A stretch of DNA of 64,000 nt from Trichomonas vaginalis G3 (taxonomy: Eukaryota > Parabasalia > Trichomonadida > Trichomonadidae): assembly GCF_026262505.1 (NCBI RefSeq), contig NC_067204.1:25885300-25949299 (forward strand), in the 5' to 3' direction. The translations under genes were made by a program, and so were the position numbers. This document shows positions 10,238 to 20,287 of the stretch, one piece after another. The number at the start of each line of letters is the position of its first letter. Position 1 is the stretch's first letter. The notes beneath the pieces are model-generated. The model was not told where the DNA came from. It saw nothing but the letters and a program-made list of their open reading frames with translations, and searched no databases.

Positions 10238-11382
10238 ATGAGTAGTCCGAAAAAAAACAGTTCATTTTTCATAATGTACGCGTCTCGAACAGTGAAGCCC
10301 AATTCAATAGAATACTATCTCGAAAAACAAGAAGCTGACACTGCTATTCAGTCTTTAATACAGAACCAAGCTCAGGAGAACTCAAAAGACTCCCAATTCA
10401 AATCGACATCCAATTCGAAGCAATTAAAACTTGACTCGAATGTTTTAAAACCACAGCCCGCACGAACAAATACAGCTCTAAGAATAGACCAAAGAATACC
10501 GAACAAAGAGTTGAGGTCAAGATTGAAATTACAATCGGATGAGTATTTTTCCCTTAACAACCAGGGAAATACTCCATATAACCGTATCTACACAAATACC
10601 GTTAAAGAAACAATAACGGCATACACAAAACTCTGTCAATTGGTCCCCAACCAGGACCAATTGACGGACATTAATGTTCCTACCTTCCCATATTTGCTGA
10701 GTGTGTGGAAGGTAGGACATTGTTACAAGCTTGCTTACGTATGCCACCAAATCTCCGTCAACAATTTGCTCAAATTGTACATGAATTTAAAGCTTTTAAC
10801 AACGGATACGATGAAGATGAAGTAGCAGATGAATTTGGGGAAGAAAAAACATTTTTCCCCTCATATAATACGCCTGCAACAGTATTTCCTACTAATGAAT
10901 TTCACAACTATTGTGTCGTTCATTTAATTGTTGTGGATATGCCCACAGGTGAAGACATTCTCAGTGGTGACTTCATCGAAGTCTGTATCAATACAGAATT
11001 GGGAGAAGATGAGTTGCACAAATTCTCCTACGTCGAACATATATTCAAACCAGCACACCAACTCTTTATCGAAACTGAAATAACACTCACACAAAATATG
11101 TCCATCTCATTTAAATCCAAATCAGGACGTCCATACAGAATTTGGATGAACTACGTCCTCTTCCACTACGCCGACGATGACGAAGAAGAGGAAGAAGAGG
11201 AGGAGGAGGAAGAAGAAGAGTCCTCATTCACCGAGAAGACTAACAATTTTCCGAATAAAAACTTCATTTATACTAAACATCTTCAGGGGCTAGAAGGGGC
11301 GCAGCCCTGGAAGCCCCACTACCTTTTTTTTTTTTTTTTTTTTTTTTGCATAATACAATATTCTAGATTTAATTATAATTAG
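10238..11382 (+). pseudogene. terminal structural-type gene, variant U1 (copy 1A)
   Basis: This is the outermost gene of copy 1A, reading toward the TIR. The first part (from MSSPKKNSSFFIM) is polar. The later part is strand-rich (FHNYCVVHLIVVDMPTG, YRIWMNYVLFHY) and ends in a long Asp/Glu run. It occupies the same slot as U2 in copy 1B and shares general architecture: a PNLR-Q helix (MPPNLRQQFAQIVHEF against EPNLREQLYETLKDF), a beta-rich domain and an acidic tail. Overall similarity is low. The role is unknown; a surface or capsid-associated protein is plausible. It is broken, about one break, and the frame runs on into the TIR. Confidence 0.5.
11286..11347. repeat. right TIR end of copy 1A
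   Basis: The sequence GGGGCTAGAAGGGGC... ends in GGAAGCCCCACTACC and a 24-nt T run. The outer stem GGGGCT/AGCCCC and an inner GGGGC/GCCC stem form a nested hairpin. It is the same end type as copy 1B's two ends. The homopolymer lies outside the ACTACC in all three ends, so it is probably part of the TIR. Confidence 0.8.
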
Positions 11383-11475
11383 GAAAAAGTTAGTTTTGAG
11401 AATACTTTTCATAGGCATATAGAATGAAATCTTCTGAAAAATAATATCACATAAACTCATATTATTTTCTAATAT
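11348..11475. repeat. 128-bp spacer derived from the foldback repeat
   Basis: This AT-rich spacer between the two head-to-head Mavericks has no gene. It begins GCATAATACAATATTC and ends CTAATAT. It matches 36,697-36,828 nearly base for base, where it is part of the foldback-repeat region. It therefore represents target DNA left between two insertions. Confidence 0.85.
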
Positions 11476-11534
11476 AAAAAAAAAAAAAAAAAAAAAGGTA
11501 GTGGGGCTTCCAGGCACTTCGTGCCTTCTAGCCC
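11476..11534. repeat. left TIR of copy 1B
   Basis: An A run at 11,476-11,496 is followed by GGTAGTGGGGCTTCCAGGC and ACTTCGTGCCTTCTAGCCC. It is the reverse complement of 36,316-36,376 with one or two differences. The inner GGCAC-TTC-GTGCC hairpin is nested in an outer GGGGCT/AGCCC stem. Confidence 0.85.
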
Positions 11535-11588
11535 ATAAGAAATTTTTGTTTAGATTAAAATTAAAATTTTTATTCTGAAATGTTTGCT

Positions 11589-12830
11589 TTAATGTTTTTT
11601 ATGGATGGAAATGAACTGGATATCGTCTGAGTCTTCGCTTGTTTCCTCCTCCTCTTCTTCTTCGTCCGAATTGTCTTCATCTTCACAATAACCAGATAAG
11701 AAGATGGTTATTTTGGTTTGTTCTGGTTTTTTGAGAAGCATTTTGGCTGTGCCAGTAAAAACGAACTCAAGATTTTGATAGAATTGTCTGCTTGAGTGAG
11801 TGAATTTGCATACTGTAAGTGGCATTGCAACTCGGTTTGCTTGAACAGATATTATTGAAACTTCTTCTCCATCTGGTATCCGTTCAATAATATCTAAAGC
11901 GGCTGTTGTTATAATATGCATATTGTTTTCGTAATGCAATTTTGGATATATTTCGAATGGATGTGCAGCTACACCAGCTGGAGCAACAATGGAAAGATTC
12001 CAGGAGAAAGAACCGTGTTTGTTTTCATCTTCTTTCCAATTGTAAGTTAAAGGATAAGGACGAAAGTCTTTGAGTGTTTCATATAACTGTTCTCTTAAGT
12101 TTGGTTCACAGCAAATAATGAATTCGTCAATTGCTTGAAGAGATATCATAGTTGAAACATAAGGCAAATTCGACAAGAAAAAGTCAACCATTACTGTCGG
12201 GTTTTGAACTTTGTTTTCTAATGTTTCGACTGGTTTTATTATACTTTTGAAATATCTATCATAGTCATTGTTGTCTGTTAAGGACAAATTGTTTGGATAA
12301 TCTGCAATGAGTCTTCTATATCTTGCTTCTGTTGTTGAGAATGAGAAGACACCTTCTGGTTCTGTAGGAGTGTAAGTTTTTAGTTGAATTTGAGCTTCAA
12401 TTTGTGTCTGATTGGAGTCTGATTGGACTGAAACAACTTGAGCTTCTGTAGTTTGTTCGACTTCGGCAGTTTCTTTTGGTTGAATTTGAGCTTCAATTTG
12501 TGTCTGATTGGAGTCTGATTGGACTGAAACAACTTGAGCTTCTGTAGTTTGTTCGACTTCGGCAGTTTCTTTTGGTTGAATTTGAGCTTCAATTTGTGTC
12601 TGATTGGAGTCTGATTGGACTGAAACAACTTGAGCTTCTGTAGTTTGTTCGACTTCGGCAGTTTCTTTTGGTTGAATTTGAGCTTCAATTTGTGTCTGAT
12701 TGGAGTCTGATTGGACTGAAACCTGTGTAACCTCTTTGGACATACTAGTAAAGTATGAGGATATAAGTGTTTGACCTTTAAAGAGCTTTTGTAAAGAATT
12801 GTCAGTCATGCTACTACTGTGGTCTTCCAT
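11589..12830 (-). CDS. terminal structural-type gene, variant U2, with 32-aa tandem repeats (copy 1B)
   Basis: The start is taken at 12,830 (MEDHSSSMTDNS), preceded by TCATTTTT on the coding strand; a longer frame to 12,896 lacks an ATG. The protein has 413 residues. An N-terminal stretch holds about 3.7 perfect-looking copies of a 32-residue Gln/Glu/Thr/Val repeat (SVQSDSNQTQIEAQIQPKET...). A beta-rich domain (about residues 170-380) follows, then an acidic tail (DEDNSDEEEEEEE). It reads whole. It sits in the same slot as U1 of copy 1A but is strongly diverged from it. A surface-exposed, fast-evolving capsid-associated role is inferred. Confidence 0.65.
   Translation of the reverse strand: MEDHSSSMTDNSLQKLFKGQTLISSYFTSMSKEVTQVSVQSDSNQTQIEAQIQPKETAEVEQTTEAQVVSVQSDSNQTQIEAQIQPKETAEVEQTTEAQVVSVQSDSNQTQIEAQIQPKETAEVEQTTEAQVVSVQSDSNQTQIEAQIQLKTYTPTEPEGVFSFSTTEARYRRLIADYPNNLSLTDNNDYDRYFKSIIKPVETLENKVQNPTVMVDFFLSNLPYVSTMISLQAIDEFIICCEPNLREQLYETLKDFRPYPLTYNWKEDENKHGSFSWNLSIVAPAGVAAHPFEIYPKLHYENNMHIITTAALDIIERIPDGEEVSIISVQANRVAMPLTVCKFTHSSRQFYQNLEFVFTGTAKMLLKKPEQTKITIFLSGYCEDEDNSDEEEEEEETSEDSDDIQFISIHKKH
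12379..12726. repeat. 96-bp in-frame tandem repeat inside U2
   Basis: About 3.6 units of 96 bp lie head to tail, each containing GATTGGAGTCTGATTGGACT and TTCGACTTCGGCAGTTTC. Units look identical to nearly identical, indicating recent unequal exchange. The period is divisible by three, so the repeats add 32 residues each without changing frame. Confidence 0.9.
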
Positions 12831-12886
12831 TAGACAAAAATGAACTGACCAGAAGTTTGTGGAAAATGAATATTGAATAAAAACCG

Positions 12887-13300
12887 TTTTCGTCAACGGT
12901 AACCCCTTCTATAATTTTATTTTATTTAATAGTTACCGTTGGAAAACCGTTCCATCTCAAATATTGAATGAACTATAAACGTTTTTTGTTTTCTATATAT
13001 ACTTTTTTGTCCAACGGTAAAACTTTTTACACAACGGTTTTTGAGAGTCGTCGCCGTTGACTTTTTTGTAGAGCACTCAAAATAGTATAACTTTGTCCGG
13101 ACAAGTAAGGGTCTATCGTCGCTACAGGAAAAGTTACAGGCGTTCCAAGGAAGTATACTTTGAGAAGCCTTTCCCCCTTATAGAATGAGATAGGACGGTT
13201 ATTTTACAAAACTGACAACACTTTGACCGAGTAGTTTTTTGTGCTGAACAAAAAGTGTCATATAAACATCTGTCAAAAACCGTTTTTTACTTCACTTAAA
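12887..13300. promoter_or_regulatory. divergent control region with AACGGT repeats (copy 1B)
   Basis: This is the inverted counterpart of 9,802-10,237 and almost identical to it. It carries the same CCGTT/AACGG cluster and the palindrome TTGTCCGGACAA (13,093-13,104). The similarity between the two copies stops at its U-gene side near 12,890. It lies between divergent genes U2 and the coiled-coil protein. A replication origin or bidirectional promoter is possible. Confidence 0.5.
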
Positions 13301-14450
13301 ATGCCACGTAAGCTACGTAAGAATATACGTAAGAGGAAGAGAGCATTGAAACATCCAATAGTAAAACTGACACCACAACAACAGTTGCAACAACAAATAT
13401 GAATGACCCCACTATGTTGCAACAAATGTCAAGCAACCCTATGCTTTTAAACCGAGTTATTGGTGCACAGAGTGGAGGTTTAAGAGCGGCACTTTTAGCG
13501 AAAATGGCAGGCTATGGTGGAGCTGCAGACGGAACAGCTTATAACCCTCAAAGTCAAATGAATTTGAGTTCACTCAAAAATCAAATAACAGATGTCAAAA
13601 AGTCAAACATAGACATACAGAACAAATAAGTGAAAACGAAAAGAAACTAGAATATGACAGACACACAAAGAAACTCAATGAGTTAAACGTAGAGAAAAAG
13701 AAGAAAGAAGAACAACTGAAAGAACTAAGTACAGAGGAATATGCGAAAAAAGTGTCAGAAAAAGCAGCAGAAGTAGCAAAAATGGAACAAGATGTTATAA
13801 ATTTGAAAAACCATACTACTCAATATAAAGTACTGAAAGATGAAGAGATAAAACAAAAAGCCCTGAAGACATATATGGATAGCGATGAGTATAAAAAAGA
13901 AGTTGAAGCAAATGTAAAGGCAGAAAAACTTTTACAGTTGCAAAACCAAACCGTACAGTATGAAAACTTAGCACAAGAAAGTAAAAATAACGACGCAGCC
14001 ATGCAAAAGGCAATGAAAAGCGCAGAATATATAAAAGCTAATAATGACTGGTTAGATGCCCAAGCCAACGCTAAAGCAGCCCAACTTATAGGGTCAATAA
14101 GGACAAAAATACAAGCGGATGAAGACAGTTCAAATGAAGCTTTAATGAATGCTGACTTTAAGAACGCCTTCGAAGCTCTTCATAGTAAGGTGAAACTAGT
14201 GAACGACTTCTCATCTGGAAAGAAACTGAAGTCTGAAGGTTTCGACAAGAGTTAAGAGAAGTAGCACAAAATATGACGAAAATAACAGATGCAGCAACGA
14301 GACAGGCAGTTCAAAGTGCCTATGACGCCGTTAGAGCAACTGTTGTGGAAAGTCAAGAAAAAGAGTTACAACAGACCAAAACAGACCTAGTAAATGCTTT
14401 CTTAAAACGAAAAGTCAGGTAGGACATTATGCTGCAGATGGAACATATGT

Positions 14451-14518
14451 GCCAGCTGGTGGAACTTATATACCAGCTGGTGGAACTTATATACTAGCTA
14501 GTGGAACTTATATACCAC
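14451..14518. repeat. 21-bp tandem repeat
   Basis: Three units of CCAGCTGGTGGAACTTATATA-type sequence (7 residues, roughly AGGTYIP) lie in the coiled-coil gene. Copy 1A has about one such unit at the equivalent place (near 8,630), so the array expanded after the copies separated. Confidence 0.85.
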
Positions 14519-14626
14519 CAAACCCTCCAAGAGAAGCACCTGCACCAGGACTACCTAAAACATTTACATCGTCACATGGACACAGACACAGGCATGCACC
14601 AAAACCAACACAAAACAGCACCACAA

Positions 14627-14735
14627 CCAACAGTTCAAAACACTGCACAGCAACCAACAGTTCAAAACACTGCACACAACCAACAGTTCAAAACACTGCA
14701 CACAACCAACAGTTCAAAACACTGCACAGCAACAA
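14627..14735. repeat. 26-27-bp tandem repeat
   Basis: Four head-to-tail units contain AACAGTTCAAAACACTGCAC. The unit length alternates between 26 and 27 bp, so the reading frame rotates between units. Copy 1A instead has a 24-bp-like Gln-Pro repeat here (about 8,450-8,530). Confidence 0.85.
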
Positions 14736-16695
14736 CCACAAACAGAGCAAGGACATAAAAGAAGTAGAGAACAAGGAAACCAAGAATTCTTAAAAATGCT
14801 TAAGGAAGATTATGGTTACCCAGATACTCTTGACTTTAGTGACAGATATAAAGAAGCTATTAGAAAGTTCAAGGAAGGAAATACTGACCCGAACCTATTT
14901 AGCTTTATGGTTCAGCACCAAATGGGATATAATTTCAAACCTGGAAAATACAAGCTCGCTAAGGGATATGATTTAATAGCATATCATCCAAATGACATGA
15001 TGAATTTACTCCGAGATATTTGGTGTCAGAGATAAATGATAATTCAACTATCTTCATGAAACGCGTAAAAAATAGAGACGGAACGAAAGAAGAAAGGGTT
15101 ATGAATGCGGATGACTTAAATAGGGAACTTGTTAAAAACGGTCTCGGAATATATGAAATGCCAGCAGATGAGGTACAAGAAACTCCACAGGAAGAAGTTC
15201 AGATACAACCAGACATGGAAGAAATAGTTCAGCAACAACAGCTAGAAGAGCCTGAAGGAAACGAACAAGTCCCTCCTTTGGAAACTAACTTCACAGAACT
15301 AGATGAAGATTTGGAACAGCCGAAAAATCTTGACCCTCAACAAGAGTATGCGGAGAATATGGAATCTTTCCAAGAGTCTAAGAAAAATTCGGCTGACATA
15401 GTAGAAGAATATCGAAAAATGTTCGCCGACATACAAAAGACTCCAACATCAGATGAAAATATTCAGCATAGAATGGAAGTACTGAAAGAAAATGTACGCA
15501 AATACAACAATCCTTTTTACTTACGACCATATAACGTTCAATCTTTGGCTGAACTCGGTGAAAATAAAAGGTTAAATTTCAACAAAACATATAGAAATGA
15601 AACATTGTTTAAAGTTCATTCAGAACCTAACCAATATGGAAACAAACCTACTTTTGTTTCTGCAGACTATGGAACTACAATGAGATGGGGTCATAAAGCT
15701 AATCCGGATAGGTGGTTCATAAACTTACAACCACAATTCCAAGAAGTTGTAGACGCAATGGAAGTGAATGGTGAACCAGATATAGCTGGTATTTTCAGCG
15801 CGGCTTTAATGCCATTGAAAGATATGAAAGATGCAGATATTTTGAACCAGTATGAAATGAACATGGCTGATGGAAATATAACACCTGACGTTCTAGAACA
15901 TTTATCTCAAAGAACTACACAGAACCATAGAGATGGTATATTTGGTGAAGAGTTTAGAAAGAAAGTTAGGGAGAGAGAAGGAAGAGAACCTATTGTACAT
16001 GACCTTGCAAACGAAAGTTTGCAAAATGTCATAAAAACTTACTTTGCAGACAATGAACGAGAAGGGATGAATATTTAAGAAAACTCAAATGGACAGTACC
16101 AAATGAAATGTTAGTATTGAAAAACATGTTCCTTGACAAAATAAAACCAACTACAGAAATAAATGACGCAAGACTGAAACATTGGGTAAAAGCTTTCCCA
16201 TTCACAAAAGATATTATTGGTAACATGGAAAGAAAACCAGAATGGCTACAAAAACATATATTTGGAAACGAGCTTATTCCATATGGACAAGCTCTGTTTG
16301 AAGAGCTTGAACCGGAAACTCAGGAAAGAGTCATGCAAACAATACGCGAAGACTCAAATACAAACTATGACAAAATCTTTCTAGGATATAGGTTACCTGA
16401 GATGGGCGACCAGAGCCCAAAGGCAAAAAGGACATGGGAAATTTACAACATACTAGGTGAACATGAGGCAAAGATGCAACAACTTGAAGCAGAGGGCAAG
16501 TTACCAAAAGCGACACCAAAGAAGAAGAGTAGAACAAAGTGAAAGTAGTGAAGAAGTAACTTCATCTAGTGAAAGTAGTGGCAATGAAGGAAAAAGAAGA
16601 GTTAAAAACTCAGTCAGGAAGAAAGTAAAGCTTGGTACGAGTGGGTTCTATTATGACATATAAATCCAACTATTCTATATTTTTACCCATATGAA

Positions 16696-18302
16696 ATGTA
16701 CGCCGCTCAGAATATAACGCCAACAGTTTTGGATGCCATGAACGGAAATGTTTCCGAATGGTATAACGAATGCGACAATGCCATTAGAAGGTCAGAAATA
16801 GTTCCTGGAACTTACGAATATACAACTGCTGTTTCTTATGGAAACGTAGGTGAGTTTGGAGAAGGTTCTTCAACAACAGTAGATATTGCTTGCGACAGGT
16901 TTCATATTATTTCTATTGACAACTCATTCTTATACGTGGAACAAGACATTGAAATAAAACCTTCTGCCAAGTTGTCTGACAAGAAAGGTTGCAATGGAAT
17001 TTTCTATGTCGGATACCAATATGCTCCAGAAGTTTTCATGGGATATAAGATATATTCTAACTCTGACTTAGTTCAAACAGTAACATGGGCAAACTATGAA
17101 TGGTTCGCTTTGAGAAACTCAGTACAACCACAAGCTAGAGAACAAACAGACCAGTATGCAAATATTGAGAAAATAAGAAGACTTGACCCTAACGTTCCAG
17201 GAGTTTATGTTGACCTTTCTGGACAAACTGCAGCAGCAGTAACAAAGTAAAACTGAAACTTAGAGTTCCTTTGTCATCTTTCCTCATCTTCAGGTTTTTA
17301 AGATACTTGCCAAACTGGGCAGGAAAAATTTCTATCGAACTTACTCCAAGCAAAAATAACTTAGTCATTGCACCAACACAAGACCCATTCACTCTTACAG
17401 ACGTAAAGGGAACAAATCAAACGTCATTCGCCGAATTTTGCAAAGACAAAGTTGACTTAGACTTTGGTTTCTCAAACTTCAACAATGAAGTAAACTATTA
17501 TTTCAATGCTGCTGGAACTGCTTGGGACCCAGTTAAGTTCACATGCGAAAAATTTGAATGCAAGAGAATAGAAAGCAGACTTGCAGTCTATATGTTGGAC
17601 CCAGATATTTCAAATGCTTTAGCTGCCAAATATATTGCAGTTCCACTTATGTTCCCTATACACCAAATATCTGTCAAAGACTTTGCAGGTGAAGTTGGAA
17701 ACCAAAGTGCTGACCCAGGTGCAAGAACAGATATTGCTTTAACAACTGCAATGAAACATGCAGATACTATGTTTGTACTGTTCAGACGAACTATAAATGA
17801 CTATTCTTGTTTCTACAACCCCGGTATTAAATATCATATAAACATAGATGGCAAATATTATCCAAGAGAAGAATATTCTACAGTTGAGGATATGAGGTCA
17901 TACAACTTGACATTAGATGCTATGAACTTTAACAACAACTTCACAACAACCATTAACCCTGAAATGCAAAGTTCTATTATGCCATATGTGAAAGTATGGA
18001 CTCATACAGGAGGTCAAAAAACTCAATATACAAATGGAGACCGTTCAAACTTTTGGCTTGGCATTCCATTTGCTGACTCAGAAGACTTTATGGGTGGTAT
18101 TTCAACTGTTGGTACTGTACAAATACAATATACTGGTGACAGAGACGGTCCAGATGAACTGAGAGCAAAGAAGTTTACAAAACCAATAGCACTTTTCACG
18201 GAAGATGCTCTTTTGAAGATTCGTTCGATGAAACCTGCTGGGGCTCCTCAGATTGGCATAACGACAGCTTCCATCGAGCAGATTTTGGCAGCAGGTCAGT
18301 AA
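16696..18302 (+). pseudogene. double-jelly-roll major capsid protein (copy 1B)
   Basis: This is the counterpart of 4,975-6,580 and begins MYAAQNITPTVLD after a CCCATATGAA leader. Strand-rich blocks, the inter-barrel segment LPNWAGKISIELTPSKN and the C-terminal barrel signature TMFVLFRRTIND...FYNPGIKYHI support a Polinton-type capsid. The last two thirds read open without interruption. It is broken, about one break. It ends next to the convergent 81-aa gene. Confidence 0.75.
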
Positions 18303-18368
18303 GTTGTTCTTGAACTGACTTCTCTCCGTCAAATATTGACAGTACGCCAGTTTTGACATAATATTGTA

Positions 18369-18614
18369 AGATAAACTTACCTTTAGAAATATCTGTAAGT
18401 TTTGAAGTTATATTTTTGTCTGCTTCAAGAACTTTCACCATTTCAGTTATACCAACTTTCTTTGCTTTATGAAATATTTTGGTTCAGCAAATATTGCTAT
18501 TCTATAACATTTACCATTGTTTGTATAAAGAACTATTCTGTCAATGTATTTGTATTGTTTGTGTGTGTAAACTTTGTTCTGCTTCAATTCGAAGAGATAC
18601 TCGAATACGTCCAT
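18369..18614 (-). pseudogene. conserved small Maverick protein (copy 1B counterpart of the 81-aa gene)
   Basis: The reverse strand shows the same MDVFEYLFELKQNK start at 18,614 and the same VLEADKNI...LTDISKGKF ending as copy 1A at 4,663-4,908. Its start is 18 bp from the divergent 193-aa gene. It is broken, about one break. Function is unknown. Confidence 0.5.
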
Positions 18615-18632
18615 CTTTTTATTCTAAGTAAA

Positions 18633-19214
18633 ATGTCATTTCCGAAAAATAGAAGCGTAAGTGTTTCAAAAGGTTTAATGGCGGTGGCAGATGTGAAGTT
18701 AAATTCACCAACTCAAACAAACAGTCAAAGTGTTGTTGTCAATGTCAAAGACAGAGATGTTGAAGTGGGGAAACCATACGAAGACGAAGATGGTATAACA
18801 ATTGTTCCTGTAAAAGAACAACCAACATATCCTGAAGTTAGCAGAGACTTAAGTTCTGTTGCAGATATTCGAAACGACTACCAACAACTGAAAGACAAAC
18901 TTCAAACTCAGGAGAAGATTTGTCAAGCTTTAAGTATAATGTTAAACTTGGTCGAACACAACCCTGTAAAAGTGAACTCATATGTCATTGCACCTCATGA
19001 AGTTTTGAAAGAACTATTGAAACTTTTGACAGAGGCAGACGATATAAACATCAAAGAAATAGAACCCGACATTAGTTGCTGTGGTGTTTCATATAATGTC
19101 ATTGACAAGATATACGTTATGAAAGGAGGTGAAACGTTGAACTTAAAGTATAGTTTCCCAGACGTCATAAAAATATTTGACGACCACAACATTTCATTAA
19201 AATTTATTTGCTAA
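18633..19214 (+). CDS. conserved Maverick protein, 193 aa, unknown function (copy 1B)
   Basis: This is a whole frame (MSFPKNRSVSVSKG... ending NISLKFIC), differing from the copy 1A protein (4,063-4,644) by only a few residues. A disordered-looking N-terminus is followed by a helical C-terminal half with the conserved SCCGVSYNVIDK segment also found in element 2 (44,568-44,909). It is followed 6 bp later by a 76-aa ORF, suggesting tight packing. Confidence 0.7.
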   Translation: MSFPKNRSVSVSKGLMAVADVKLNSPTQTNSQSVVVNVKDRDVEVGKPYEDEDGITIVPVKEQPTYPEVSRDLSSVADIRNDYQQLKDKLQTQEKICQALSIMLNLVEHNPVKVNSYVIAPHEVLKELLKLLTEADDINIKEIEPDISCCGVSYNVIDKIYVMKGGETLNLKYSFPDVIKIFDDHNISLKFIC

Positions 19215-19220
19215 GTAAAA

Positions 19221-19451
19221 ATGTCAAAACTTCTTGAAAGATGTTTGAAGAAAAATAATATAGACTTTATTTCATGTAAAGGACTTTACACACTTTTGAA
19301 CGATATGAAAGACCCTGTTTTGTTTGTTCGTGTAGACAAAGGAAAGTTCTATGTCTTTACAAAATATTTGAACTTCTTAGACAGAGAACTTCAAGAAACG
19401 CCATGTGAAAGTTTAGATGAAGTTCTTCTCCACTTTCAGAAAAACTTTTAA
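19221..19451 (+). CDS. small ORF, 76 aa, present only in copy 1B
   Basis: The frame MSKLLERCLKKNNIDFISCKG is whole, basic at the N-terminus and aromatic-rich. It lies between the 193-aa and penton-like genes with 6-bp and 10-bp gaps. Copy 1A has no equivalent at the corresponding junction (4,059-4,062). No family is recognised. Compact spacing and an ATG right after a GTAAAA leader support a real gene. Confidence 0.55.
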   Translation: MSKLLERCLKKNNIDFISCKGLYTLLNDMKDPVLFVRVDKGKFYVFTKYLNFLDRELQETPCESLDEVLLHFQKNF

Positions 19452-19461
19452 ATATATATAA

Positions 19462-20260
19462 ATGGCAGAAGACATAATGGTTTATACTATTACGACTAAA
19501 AACCCTGAGTCATATAATTCTATAACAACAAACTTACAAAGTCCTCAAGGACGATATTGTAAACTAACTTAAACACAATGACGACTAAAGCCTGTTTTGC
19601 TCTTTTGACACCAGAAGACTTTATTGTTGTGAATGGTAAAAAATACTCCTTTGAAGATACTTACTCAGATATACCACCAACAGGTTTTGTTGACTTATTT
19701 AATACTTTAAGTACGGGTGTAACATGTGCTGCAACTAGAGCAGGTTTCATTATGTTTGGATGTCCGACTGAGTTTACTATAAACGATATGAGCTATAATA
19801 CAAAACTTATTTCTGGTTTTTACTACCAACAGTTTCCTATAACAGGAAAAGGTGTCATACAAGGAATGTCTATTCCATTGACATTAAGCACACCAATCTT
19901 ATATATTGTTTCAAACTTAGGTTCAAAGTGTTATTCGAATGTCGACAGAAACTATTATGACCAAAAGATACTTATGCGTATAAACAATACTTTCTCTGCT
20001 GGTTTGCCTATTGTTCATTCGAATGCAGAATTTTCAACCTTAGTGAACTCAAACACTTTGGCAAGTATAACGTTGACATTAGTTGACGCAAACTTTGTTC
20101 CTGTAAAACTTTTATGTCCTATGTATTTGTCAATGACGGCAGAAAGTTTCGAATTGGAAGATGCAACTGGTGAAAGTATTGTATTACAAGAACAACTTCA
20201 ACAACAAATAGCTCAAGAAACAAAACAATGCAACAAATGCAACAACAAAGTCAAGAATAA
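19462..20260 (+). pseudogene. putative penton-like minor capsid protein (copy 1B)
   Basis: This is the counterpart of the whole 266-aa gene at 3,258-4,058, with the same MAEDI start and a Gln-rich end. A beta-rich profile and Polinton context suggest a penton protein. It is broken, about two breaks. Confidence 0.55.
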
Positions 20261-20287
20261 AAAAAATATTTTTTTATTTTTATAAAA

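Larger units (their letters stand above)
1..11347. mobile_element. Maverick/Polinton family 1, copy 1A (partial, cut by window start)
   Basis: This is the terminal part of a Maverick. Going inward from its right end it has a TIR, a terminal gene (+ strand), a control region with AACGGT repeats, then leftward genes for a coiled-coil protein, major capsid protein, penton-like protein, SF3 helicase and packaging ATPase. Its right end is a GC-rich hairpin TIR followed by a 24-nt T run at 11,324-11,347. From 1 to 10,225 it is nearly identical, inverted, to copy 1B. The polymerase, integrase and left TIR would lie before position 1. It is broken, with about 10 breaks in the visible part, and looks fairly young because the two copies are still very similar (about 95% or more by eye). 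Confidence 0.9.
13301..16663 (+). pseudogene. large coiled-coil / low-complexity structural-type protein (copy 1B)
   Basis: This is the counterpart of 6,613-9,801. A basic N-terminus (MPRKLRKNIRKRKRALKH) is followed by a Gln-rich stretch, a long coiled coil (about 13,600-14,260), Pro/Thr/Gln tandem repeats (14,450-14,735), and a globular C-terminal third ending GFYYDI just before the capsid gene. Compared with copy 1A, the short tandem repeats are expanded. The family is unknown. It is broken, about six breaks. Its place upstream of the capsid gene suggests a virion component. Confidence 0.55.

Noticed and set aside
11290-11517. Frame spanning both homopolymer runs and the spacer
   Set aside because: Polyphenylalanine/polylysine from T/A runs in two TIR ends; not a gene.
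12380-12688. 102-aa repetitive frame (KLKFNQKKLPKSNKLQ units)
   Set aside because: Alternative frame of the 96-bp repeats in U2; the 413-aa frame is longer and has folded domains.
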